From positions 1 to 5,434 of the forward strand of contig JAJXUY010000130.1 in the NCBI GenBank assembly GCA_021782525.1: a stretch of DNA of 5,434 bases. The letters are read 5' to 3'. Under the pieces are notes generated by a model. It searched no databases and was not told the DNA's origin. It saw nothing but the letters and a program-made list of their open reading frames with translations. The DNA comes from Acidobacteriota bacterium (GTDB lineage Bacteria; Acidobacteriota; Thermoanaerobaculia; Thermoanaerobaculales; Thermoanaerobaculaceae). The translations under genes and the position numbers were made by a program. Below are positions 1-5,434 of the stretch, one piece after another (position 1 is the stretch's first letter; each line of letters opens with the position of its first letter).

Positions 1-524
1 TCGTTGACCAGCCCGCACGCTTGCATGTGCGCGTACACGATCGTCGGCCCGACGAAGCGGAACCCGCGCCGCACCAGCTCGCGCGAGAGCGCCTCCGATT
101 CCGGCGTCCGCGCCGGGATCTCGGCCGCGGTCCGGCAGGCGTGGACGATCGGCGCTCCTCCGACGAACCGCCAGATGAGCGCGTCGAACGAGCCGAACTC
201 CTCCTGCACCGCGAGGAAGGCGCGCGCGTTCCCCACCGCCGCGTTGACCTTGAGGCGGTTGCGGATGATGCCGGGGTCGGCGAGGAGCCTATCGACCTTC
301 GCCGGCGTGAAGCGCGCGACCCTGTCGGGGTCAAAGCCGGCGAACGCACGCCGATACCCCTCCCGCCGGTGCAGGACCGTCTTCCACGACAGCCCGGCCT
401 GAGCGCCCTCGAGGATCATGAACTCGAAGTGGCGGCGGTCGTCGTGCTCGGGCACGCCCCACTCGGTATCGTGGTACGCCTCCATCAGCGGGTCCGGGGC
501 CCCCAGCCAGCAACGCTTGCCCAT
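1..524 (-). CDS. tag: DNA-3-methyladenine glycosylase I (C-terminus cut by window edge)
   Basis: This base-excision repair glycosylase removes 3-methyladenine from alkylated DNA in the cytoplasm. The frame reads MGKRCWLGAPDP from an ATG at 524-522 and stays open to position 1, giving 174 complete codons against 187 in E. coli Tag. Family hallmarks are present: C5 and H18 (the first two zinc ligands of the Tag zinc snap), the block YHDTEWGVPEHDD (17-29), LEGAQAGLSWKTVL with the presumed base-recognising E39 and W47, GIIRNRLKVNAAVGNARA, and near the end RRGFRFVGPTIVYAHMQACG. The last two zinc ligands (His and Cys just after VND in E. coli) would lie beyond the left edge, so they cannot be checked. 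An in-frame GTG 27 bases upstream (551-549) is an alternative start, but the ATG matches the usual Tag N-terminus. There is no Shine-Dalgarno sequence; see the promoter entry for a possible leaderless start. The gene is transcribed divergently from the flavin reductase-like gene. Confidence 0.95.
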   Translation of the reverse strand, partial: MGKRCWLGAPDPLMEAYHDTEWGVPEHDDRRHFEFMILEGAQAGLSWKTVLHRREGYRRAFAGFDPDRVARFTPAKVDRLLADPGIIRNRLKVNAAVGNARAFLAVQEEFGSFDALIWRFVGGAPIVHACRTAAEIPARTPESEALSRELVRRGFRFVGPTIVYAHMQACGLVN

Positions 525-530
525 CGCCGG

Positions 531-559
531 ACGATACCAGAGCCGCCGCACCGGCCCAA
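531..559 (-). promoter_or_regulatory. Candidate sigma-70-type promoter for tag
   Basis: On the minus strand, TTGGGC (559-554) and TATCGT (536-531) are separated by exactly 17 bases, matching a TTGnnn-N17-TAnnnT housekeeping promoter. The predicted start site, seven bases after the -10 box, falls on the A of the tag ATG at 524. The transcript would therefore be leaderless, which fits the missing Shine-Dalgarno sequence. This is pattern matching only. Confidence 0.4.
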
Positions 560-571
560 GGGCGCGCGCCG

Positions 572-580
572 TGTTACCGT
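572..580 (+). promoter_or_regulatory. Candidate extended -10 promoter for the flavin reductase-like gene
   Basis: TGTTACCGT fits the extended -10 pattern TGn-TAnnnT, with the -10 box at 575-580. No convincing -35 box lies 16-18 bases upstream, where the sequence is GC-rich and overlaps the putative -35 box of the divergent tag promoter. The predicted start site near 587 would leave a leader of about 26 bases containing the ribosome binding site. Confidence 0.3.
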
Positions 581-585
581 GACGG

Positions 586-601
586 CCCGGCGGTGGCCGG
601 G
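586..601 (+). other. Small hairpin in the leader, touching the ribosome binding site
   Basis: CCCGGC (586-591), loop GGTG (592-595) and GCCGGG (596-601) form a perfect 6-bp all-GC stem with a four-base loop. Its 3' arm covers the first three Gs of the Shine-Dalgarno region at 599-606 and leaves GAGGG exposed. It could modulate initiation, but short GC stems arise easily by chance at this base composition. Confidence 0.25.
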
Positions 602-606
602 GAGGG
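599..606 (+). promoter_or_regulatory. Ribosome binding site of the flavin reductase-like gene
   Basis: GGGGAGGG ends six bases before the ATG at 613, a strong Shine-Dalgarno match at good spacing. Together with an in-frame TGA at 580-582, it fixes the start: the ATG is the first usable start codon after that stop. Confidence 0.7.
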
Positions 607-612
607 TCCGCG

Positions 613-1134
613 ATGCGTCGAGTCCAGCCGGAGGAGATCACGTTGAGGCCGTTCGCGGTCCTCGACCGGGAGTGGGCGCTGCTGGTCGCCGGCCGGGAGC
701 GGCCCAACCCGATGACCGTGTCGTGGGGTGGGCTCGGCACCCTGTGGAACCGGCCGGTCGCCACCGTCTACGTGCGCCCGACGCGCTTCACGTTCTCGCT
801 GCTGGAGGCCTGGCCGGAATTCACGCTCAACGTCCTCGGCGCGCGCCACCGTAAGGCGCTCGACCTGTGCGGCACGCGCTCCGGGCACGACACCGACAAG
901 TGGCGCGAGACCGGCCTCGAGCGCGTTCCGGGCGAGACCGTGGCGGTGCCGCGCGTGGCCGAGGCCGAGCTGGCGCTCGAGTGCCGCGTGCTCGCCACCC
1001 TCGACCTCGACCCGGCGCGCTTCCTCGACCCGGCGATCGAGAAGCTCTACCCGCGCGCGGACTACCACCGCGCCTTCCTCGGCGAGGTCCTCGCCGTCTG
1101 GGCCGCGGACCGCTTCCTCGCCCCGTCCGTCTGA
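613..1134 (+). CDS. Flavin reductase family (flavoredoxin-like) FMN-binding protein
   Basis: A 173-residue cytoplasmic protein with the FMN-binding split-barrel fold of the flavin reductase/flavoredoxin family. The conserved core is NPMTVSWGGLGTLWNRP (32-48), then VRPTRFT (54-60) and FTLNVL (70-75). Next comes CGTRSGHDTDKW (86-97), the family's GxxSGxDxDK segment with His where Arg is common, and near the end RAFLGEVLAVW (153-163). In relatives the early SWGG block and the RPTR/SGxD segments surround the flavin phosphate and ring. The length suits the short flavoredoxin-like branch rather than the two-component monooxygenase reductases. No signal peptide or membrane segment is seen. No monooxygenase or other redox partner is adjacent, so the donor, acceptor and physiological role are unknown. 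The start is fixed by the GGGGAGGG site and an upstream in-frame stop. The gene appears to be a single cistron, with 94 bp before the next start. Confidence 0.88.
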   Translation: MRRVQPEEITLRPFAVLDREWALLVAGRERPNPMTVSWGGLGTLWNRPVATVYVRPTRFTFSLLEAWPEFTLNVLGARHRKALDLCGTRSGHDTDKWRETGLERVPGETVAVPRVAEAELALECRVLATLDLDPARFLDPAIEKLYPRADYHRAFLGEVLAVWAADRFLAPSV

Positions 1135-1207
1135 CCGCGGCGGTCGCGGACCCCGCATCCAGGCGGCGCGACACCAACGCCACCGCCGGGCGCCGTCGTC
1201 GCTCCCG

Positions 1208-1213
1208 TATACT
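1208..1213 (+). promoter_or_regulatory. Candidate -10 box for the antiporter/MFS pair
   Basis: TATACT is an AT-rich island in an otherwise GC-rich 94-bp gap and a close match to TATAAT. No TTG-type -35 box is visible at the usual spacing. A start site near 1220 would leave about nine leader bases before the ATG at 1229, nearly leaderless; only a weak GGA (1220-1222) could serve as ribosome binding site. The rest of the gap (1135-1228) holds no gene and no terminator that I can see. Confidence 0.35.
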
Positions 1214-1228
1214 CCAAACGGACCCATC

Positions 1229-2506
1229 ATGGAGAGCGGCGGCTTCCTCCTCCTGCTCGGCTTCTTGCTCGTCCTGGCGTTCGTGGCCGAGGAGGGTTTC
1301 CGCTGGTTGAAGGTCCCACCGGTCCTCGTGCTGATGGGGTGCGGGGTGGTGCTCGGGCCGCTCACGCACGTGCTGCCGCCGCGCCGCTTCCTCGAGGCGG
1401 CACCCGCCTTCGGCGCCCTCACCTTCCTGCTGATCCTCCTCGAGGGCGGCCTCGACCTGCGCATCCGAGCGGTGCTCGACCGCTTCGTCCCGGGCGCCGT
1501 CCTCGCCGTCACCGGGTTTTCGGTCGCGTTCGCGGCCGCCGCAGGCGTCGGCCTCGTCGGGGGGTTGCCATGGCCCTCGGCGGTGGTCCTCGGGATCGTG
1601 CTCGCGCCGATCTCGGGAGCGATCGTGCTGCCGCTGGTCGGCCAGCTCGGCCTGCGGCCGGAGGTCCGCACCCTCGCCGTGCTCGAGGGCGCCCTCGCCG
1701 ACGTGTTGGGCGTGCTCGCCATGGCGTTCGCCGGCCAGATGCTGACCGGCGGCGGGCTGGCCGGGCTGGTCGCGCTCGGGTCGCTGCTGGCCGCCGGCTT
1801 CAGCGTGATCGTTGCCGTCGCGGTCGGACTGGTGTGGCCGCGCCTCACCCGTGCGCTCGCGGACCGCCGTTTCATCCACGTCCTCACGTTCGGCGTCGCC
1901 CTCACACTGTGGGGGGCGGCTGAGTTGACCGGGGCGTCCGGTGCCCTCGCGGTCCTCTGTTTCGGCGTCACGCTGGCCAACGAGGACGAGATCCTCAAGC
2001 TCCTCCACCTCGGCGCACCGCGCGCCGGAGAGTTCGCGCGGACGATCGTCGCCCGCCAACACCAGTTCATCGCTCAGCTCACCTTCCTCGTCCGCAGCTT
2101 CTTCTTCGTCTTCCTCGGCGTCGTGGTCAGCTTCAGGGACCTCCCGCGCAGCCTCTTCGTCGAGGGGCTCGCGGTCATCGCCCTCTTCGCCGCCAGCCGC
2201 TGGGCCGTCGTGCGCGCGCTCGAGATCCGCGGCGTCGTCACCCTCGACAGCGTGGAGCGGCGGACCGTCTGGATGCTGCAACCGCGCGGCCTGGTCAGCG
2301 CCGTGCTGGCGATCGAGGCCACGCGCCTCGGCGTCCCCGGGGGTGAGTCCTTCCTCGGCTTCGCCTCGCTCGTGATCATCGGTTCGAACCTGCTCATGGC
2401 CGTTGGATTGCCGCGGGGCGGAACGGGCGCCGGGAGGGCCGCACGCGCGTTGCGCGACGCATCCGGAGCGGGTACCGTTAGCGCGCAAACGGCGAGGGAC
2501 CGATGA
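1229..2506 (+). CDS. Monovalent cation:proton antiporter, CPA/NhaP-like
   Basis: A 425-residue inner-membrane protein with about 12 hydrophobic segments from residue 4 to about 395, predicted to exchange Na+ or K+ for H+. Family signs in order are KVPPVLVLMGCGVVLGP (28-44); LLILLEGGLDLRIR (67-80, the LFEGGL block); APISGAIVLPL (126-136) at the position of the TDP-type unwound helix; LEGALADVLGVL (152-163) with D158 at the ion-binding aspartate; FFFVFLGVVVSF (291-302); and MLQPRGLVSAVLA (349-361) with the conserved PRG arginine R353. Two positions differ from textbook CPA1 members: TDP is replaced by PIS and the Asn-Asp pair by Ala-Asp. A hydrophilic tail (about 396-425) has no RCK/TrkA domain. 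The ATG at 1229 is chosen because helix 1 begins at residue 4; the frame stays open upstream but would overlap the flavin reductase-like gene. The TGA overlaps the next start as ATGA, implying coupling with the MFS gene. The ion is unknown. Confidence 0.9.
   Translation: MESGGFLLLLGFLLVLAFVAEEGFRWLKVPPVLVLMGCGVVLGPLTHVLPPRRFLEAAPAFGALTFLLILLEGGLDLRIRAVLDRFVPGAVLAVTGFSVAFAAAAGVGLVGGLPWPSAVVLGIVLAPISGAIVLPLVGQLGLRPEVRTLAVLEGALADVLGVLAMAFAGQMLTGGGLAGLVALGSLLAAGFSVIVAVAVGLVWPRLTRALADRRFIHVLTFGVALTLWGAAELTGASGALAVLCFGVTLANEDEILKLLHLGAPRAGEFARTIVARQHQFIAQLTFLVRSFFFVFLGVVVSFRDLPRSLFVEGLAVIALFAASRWAVVRALEIRGVVTLDSVERRTVWMLQPRGLVSAVLAIEATRLGVPGGESFLGFASLVIIGSNLLMAVGLPRGGTGAGRAARALRDASGAGTVSAQTARDR
2450..2478 (+). 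promoter_or_regulatory. Candidate internal promoter ahead of the MFS gene
   Basis: TTGCGC (2450-2455) and TACCGT (2473-2478) are spaced by exactly 17 bases inside the last codons of the antiporter gene. The predicted start near 2485 gives an 18-base leader holding the GAGGGA ribosome binding site. It would let the MFS gene be expressed apart from the antiporter. The evidence is pattern matching only. Confidence 0.4.
2494..2499 (+). promoter_or_regulatory. Ribosome binding site of the MFS gene
   Basis: GAGGGA lies three bases before the ATG at 2503 (2500-2502 between), a somewhat short but usable spacing. It sits within the antiporter's final codons. Combined with the ATGA overlap, it supports both re-initiation and independent initiation. 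Confidence 0.5.
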
Positions 2507-3786
2507 CACCACGGCCGGAGAAACGCCTTCTCAACGAGTGCGAGACGCCGACGAGGACGCACTACCTGATCCTGGCGATGTCGTGGGCGGGGTGGATGTT
2601 CGACTTCTACGACCTGATGCTGTTCTCGTTCCTGCTCATCCCGATCAAGCGCTCGCTCGGCCTCTCCGATTCCTCGCTCTCGCTGCTGGTCGGCACGACG
2701 CTCGCCGCGACCGCGCTCGGCGGCATCGTGTTCGGCTGGCTCGCCGACCGCTACGGGCGCAAGACCGTGCTCTCGTGGACGATCCTCGTGTACTCGGTGG
2801 GCGCGTTCATGTCCGGCTTCGCGCAGGACGCGGTGTGGCTGGCGGCGTGCCGTGTCATCACCGGACTCGGCGTCGGCGGCGAGTGGGCGACCGGGCAGAC
2901 GCTGGTCGGCGAGACGTTCCCGGCGCGCATGCGCGGCCGCTTCGCCGCAGTGATGCAGACCGGCGCCCCGCTCGGCATCGCGGTCGCCTCGATCATCGGG
3001 GGGTTCGCCGAGCCGGCGATGGCGCGCGCGTTCGGCCCCGAGTGGGGCTGGCGCGGCTGCTTCTTCATCTCGGTTCTCCCCGCGCTGCTCGTCGTGCTCA
3101 TCCGCCGCCACATGCCGGAGTCCGACGTGTGGCTCGAGCGCAAGCGCGCGGCGGCCCCGCAGGAGACCGGCCAGGTCAGGTACCTGCTCACGACCCCCGA
3201 TCTGCGGCGCCTGTTCCTGCTCGGCCTCGTCCTCGCCACCACCGACATGTCGGCGTACTGGTTCACCTACTCCTGGATGCCGCGCTACCTGTTCGAGCAC
3301 CTCGGGTCTTCGATGGGGAAGGCGGGGATCTGGATGCTGGTGACGCAGGTCGGCGGCACCCTCGGCTACCTCTCGTTCGGGGTCGTCGCCGACTGGAAGG
3401 GGCGGCGCGTCGCCTACACGATCTACTCGGTCGTGTGGGCGATCGGGCTGTTCGCCGTGACGTGGTTCTGGGGTGCGCTCGCGGTCTACCCCGCGATGAC
3501 GATCCTGTTCATGTTCCTGGTCGGCCTCGGCACCGGGAACTACTCCGGCTACGGCCCGATCTTCTCGGAGATCTTCCCCACCCGGGTGCGTAACACCGCG
3601 ATGGGAACCGCGTTCAACCTCGCCCGCGGCGTGCAGTTCTTCACCCCGCTGGTGATCACCCTCGTGGCCACGCGCTACGGGCTCGGCGGCGGCATCTCGC
3701 TCGCCGGCTTCTTCGCCCTGATCACCGGCCTGTGGGTCTGGACGCTCCCGGAGACGCGCGGGACGCGAATCAGCGTCGAGCACTGA
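2503..3786 (+). CDS. MFS transporter, metabolite:H+ symporter-like
   Basis: A 427-residue inner-membrane secondary carrier with 12 predicted helices, the normal MFS size. Helix 1 contains WMFDFYDLMLFSF (31-43) with D34 and D37, a signature seen in organic-acid/sialate-type proton symporters. Loop 2-3 carries motif A, GWLADRYGRK (78-87), with a partly conserved second copy FGVVADWKGRR (292-302). Helix 4 and its loop read GLGVGGEWATGQTLVGE (121-137) followed by PARMRGR (140-146), typical of the MHS/sugar-porter-related group. The central loop has MPESDVWLERKR (204-215), and the C-terminus shows the PETRG block (416-420). Proton-coupled uptake of a carboxylate or other small organic acid is the best family-level guess; the substrate cannot be read from sequence and no catabolic genes are adjacent to hint at it. 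The start is the ATG overlapping the antiporter stop, preceded by GAGGGA. It ends 14 bp from the convergent cyclase gene. Confidence 0.92.
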   Translation: MTPRPEKRLLNECETPTRTHYLILAMSWAGWMFDFYDLMLFSFLLIPIKRSLGLSDSSLSLLVGTTLAATALGGIVFGWLADRYGRKTVLSWTILVYSVGAFMSGFAQDAVWLAACRVITGLGVGGEWATGQTLVGETFPARMRGRFAAVMQTGAPLGIAVASIIGGFAEPAMARAFGPEWGWRGCFFISVLPALLVVLIRRHMPESDVWLERKRAAAPQETGQVRYLLTTPDLRRLFLLGLVLATTDMSAYWFTYSWMPRYLFEHLGSSMGKAGIWMLVTQVGGTLGYLSFGVVADWKGRRVAYTIYSVVWAIGLFAVTWFWGALAVYPAMTILFMFLVGLGTGNYSGYGPIFSEIFPTRVRNTAMGTAFNLARGVQFFTPLVITLVATRYGLGGGISLAGFFALITGLWVWTLPETRGTRISVEH

Positions 3787-3800
3787 GCTCGCTCGGCCAC

Positions 3801-5434
3801 CTACGCGGCCCCGGCGGCGACCACGCGATTGCGGCCGGTGCGCTTGGCCTCGTACAACGCCGCGTCGGCGGCGGCGACCAGTGTCCCGGGATCCATCCCG
3901 GGTAACGCCCGCACGGTCGCGGCGCCGACGCTGATCGTCACGACGGCGGCCACGGGCGAGACCGGATGCGGGATCGCGAGCTCGGCGACCCCGGCGCGGA
4001 CCTTCTCGGCCACCGCGAGCGTGCCTCCCGCGCCCGTCCCGACGAGGAGCATGGCGAACTCCTCGCCTCCCCAGCGCGCCACGAGGTCGCCGGCGCGGCC
4101 GGCGTGCGCGGCCGCCAGCTCGGCGATCCGGCGCAGGCAGCCGTCCCCCGCCTGGTGCCCGAGCGCGTCGTTGTACGCCTTGAAGTGGTCGACGTCGATC
4201 ATGAGCAGCGAGAGGGTGCGGCCCTCCCGCTCGGCGCGCGCCGCCTCGGAGGCGAGCCGCTCCTCGAACACCCGCCGGTTGGCGATGCCGGTCAGCGCGT
4301 CGGTCGTGGCCAGCCGTTCGAGAGCGAGGTTGGCCGCCGCCAGCGCGCGCGTGCGCTCGTCGACGAGCGCCTCCAGCTCCTCGTTGCGCCGCCGGACCTG
4401 CCGCGTCCGCACCAAGGCGAGGCCGTACGCCGCCGCCCCGATCGCCAGCACGAGGCCGGCGCGCGCCGGCACCGTCTCGAACCACGGTGGCGCGACCGCG
4501 AAGGCGAAGCGCGCCGGTTTCGCCGAGACGCGGCCGTCGCCGGCGACCGCGCGCACCTCGAACACGTACTCGCCCGCCGGCAGGTTGGTGTAGCGCTGGT
4601 GCGGGTTGGCGTGCGGAGGCGACCAGTGGTTCTCGTAGCCCACGAGGCGCTCCTGGAAGCGCGTGGCCTGCTCGGCAAGGTAACTCGGCGAGGCGAACGC
4701 GAACGTCACCGTGTTCTCGCGGTACGCCAGGCGCGCGCCCGCCGCCACCGGGCGCCCGTTCCCTTCCTCGACGCCGAGCAGGAGCACGCTCGGGTCGGGA
4801 CGGGGGCGAGCGCCCCAGCCGTACGGCACCTCGGTGAACCCGCCGACCATCCCCACCAGCAATGGCCCGCCGTCCACGGCGGCGAGGCAGTTCTCGGCGG
4901 TGGTCGAGGCGCCGATCAGCCCCTGCGCCTGGTCGAGGCGCGCGGCCACCTCGCCGCCTACGATCTTGACGACCTCGTACGGCGTGGCGAGCCACACCGC
5001 GTCGCCGCTCGCCGCCAGCGCCACGACGTACCGCTCGCCCAGGGCCTGGTTGACCGCCTCGAGCGGCGTCGCGCGTCCGTCGACGAGCGACCAGAGGCCG
5101 AGGTCGGTGCCCACCCACACGCCGCCGGAGTGGACGAGCACGGCGCGGCACACCGTGCTCGGCAACCCCGACTCGCGGCCGAACCGCCGCATCGCCGAGC
5201 CGTCCCAGCGCACCACGCCGGCGCCGTCGGTCCCGAACCAGACCGTTCCGTCGGGCGACGCCGCGATCCCGCGCGCCTCTCCGAACGGCGCCCCGTCCAC
5301 GGCCGTGAACGCCTCCGCCCCGGACGCGCGCTCACGGCGGTCGTCCCAGCGGAAGCGGACGGCGCCCGCGGCCGTGCTCGCCCAGATGTTCCCGGCCGCG
5401 TCGCGCGCGAGGCCGAAGATGCGGCCGTGGGCGG
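3801..5434 (-). CDS. Membrane sensor diguanylate cyclase: propeller repeats, Y_Y_Y, TM, GGDEF (N-terminus cut by window edge)
   Basis: The frame is open from the right edge to TAG at 3803-3801, giving 543 residues of a longer protein that should make c-di-GMP from GTP. Reg_prop-like propeller repeats come first, each with a W-x-[GAS]-T core: GNIWAST (about 5390), DGTVWFGTDGAG (5249-5214), GGVWVGTDLG (5126-5097) and DAVWLATP (5003-4980). A Y_Y_Y domain spans about 4730-4490, with RLVGYENHW and YTNLPAGEYVFEVRA. One hydrophobic helix follows (about 4465-4410), then a charged coiled-coil linker with NEELEALVDERTRAL, then GGDEF (4307 to about 3815). The cyclase looks active: DALTGIANRR, MIDVDHFK with the metal Asp, NDALGHQAGD, and the signature GGEEF at 4070-4056. 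RAGD five residues upstream (4097-4086) fits the RxxD inhibitory I-site. By topology the propeller and Y_Y_Y should be periplasmic and the cyclase cytoplasmic. The ligand is unknown. A GTG at 5300-5298 is in frame, but propeller sequence continues upstream, so it is not the true start. Confidence 0.93.
   Translation of the reverse strand, partial: AHGRIFGLARDAAGNIWASTAAGAVRFRWDDRRERASGAEAFTAVDGAPFGEARGIAASPDGTVWFGTDGAGVVRWDGSAMRRFGRESGLPSTVCRAVLVHSGGVWVGTDLGLWSLVDGRATPLEAVNQALGERYVVALAASGDAVWLATPYEVVKIVGGEVAARLDQAQGLIGASTTAENCLAAVDGGPLLVGMVGGFTEVPYGWGARPRPDPSVLLLGVEEGNGRPVAAGARLAYRENTVTFAFASPSYLAEQATRFQERLVGYENHWSPPHANPHQRYTNLPAGEYVFEVRAVAGDGRVSAKPARFAFAVAPPWFETVPARAGLVLAIGAAAYGLALVRTRQVRRRNEELEALVDERTRALAAANLALERLATTDALTGIANRRVFEERLASEAARAEREGRTLSLLMIDVDHFKAYNDALGHQAGDGCLRRIAELAAAHAGRAGDLVARWGGEEFAMLLVGTGAGGTLAVAEKVRAGVAELAIPHPVSPVAAVVTISVGAATVRALPGMDPGTLVAAADAALYEAKRTGRNRVVAAGAA

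Noticed and set aside
21..854. Plus-strand open frame opposite tag and running into the flavin reductase-like gene
   Set aside because: It is an Arg/Pro-rich shadow of two recognised genes in other frames, with no domain signal.
1133..1145. Palindrome GACCGCGGCGGTC at the flavin reductase-like stop codon, as a terminator
   Set aside because: The centre is a single base, the stem cannot fold as a normal hairpin and no T-run follows; GC-rich palindromes like this are common by chance here.
728..1228. A 167-codon upstream extension of the antiporter frame
   Set aside because: It overlaps the flavin reductase-like gene in another frame and reads as Arg/Ser-rich shadow sequence; the ATG at 1229 directly precedes the first membrane helix.
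574..2512. Long minus-strand open frames (574-2070 and 827-2512) opposite the flavin reductase-like and antiporter genes
   Set aside because: They are low-complexity Arg/Pro/Ser/Glu-rich translations without motifs, mirroring genuine plus-strand genes.
2074..5151. A 1025-codon open frame on the minus strand spanning the antiporter end, the MFS gene and the cyclase region
   Set aside because: The translation is dominated by Arg, Gly, Pro, Ala and Glu with no recognisable domain. It lies opposite or out of frame with two clearly recognised genes; long antisense open frames are expected at this GC content.
5298..5300. GTG as the start codon of the cyclase gene
   Set aside because: The same frame stays open to the window edge and encodes further propeller-like sequence (GRIFGLARDAAGNIWAST), so the true start lies outside the window.

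Overview
The window is a gene-dense, very GC-rich stretch (roughly 70% G+C by eye, with G/C at most third codon positions). It looks like a chromosomal segment of a GC-rich, probably Gram-negative bacterium. The propeller/Y_Y_Y/GGDEF sensor type is common in Proteobacteria, Myxococcota, Acidobacteriota and related uncultured lineages, but the sequence does not fix the phylum. I see no insertion sequence, phage gene, tRNA, rRNA or CRISPR array.

Layout. Positions 1-524 on the minus strand hold most of tag (DNA-3-methyladenine glycosylase I), whose C-terminus runs off the left edge. After an 88-bp divergent gap with candidate promoters on both strands comes a small flavin reductase-like protein (613-1134, plus). 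A 94-bp gap leads to a monovalent cation:proton antiporter (1229-2506, plus), whose stop overlaps the start of an MFS symporter (2503-3786, plus) as ATGA. Only 14 bp separate that gene from a convergent minus-strand gene (3801 to the right edge). This last gene is a 5'-truncated membrane sensor diguanylate cyclase with beta-propeller repeats, a Y_Y_Y domain, one membrane helix and GGDEF.

How the genes relate. The only strong linkage is antiporter plus MFS transporter, which are translationally coupled; a 17-bp-spaced promoter-like sequence inside the antiporter's 3' end may also drive the transporter alone. One possible logic is that the antiporter adjusts the ion/proton balance while the transporter imports an organic substrate with protons; this is inference. 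Tag (alkylation repair), the flavoprotein and the cyclase look like independent neighbours. All five genes belong to known families, and I found no convincing new system. The points most worth a second look are the antiporter's non-standard ion-site motifs, the internal promoter, the putative leaderless tag transcript and the one-component cyclase sensor.
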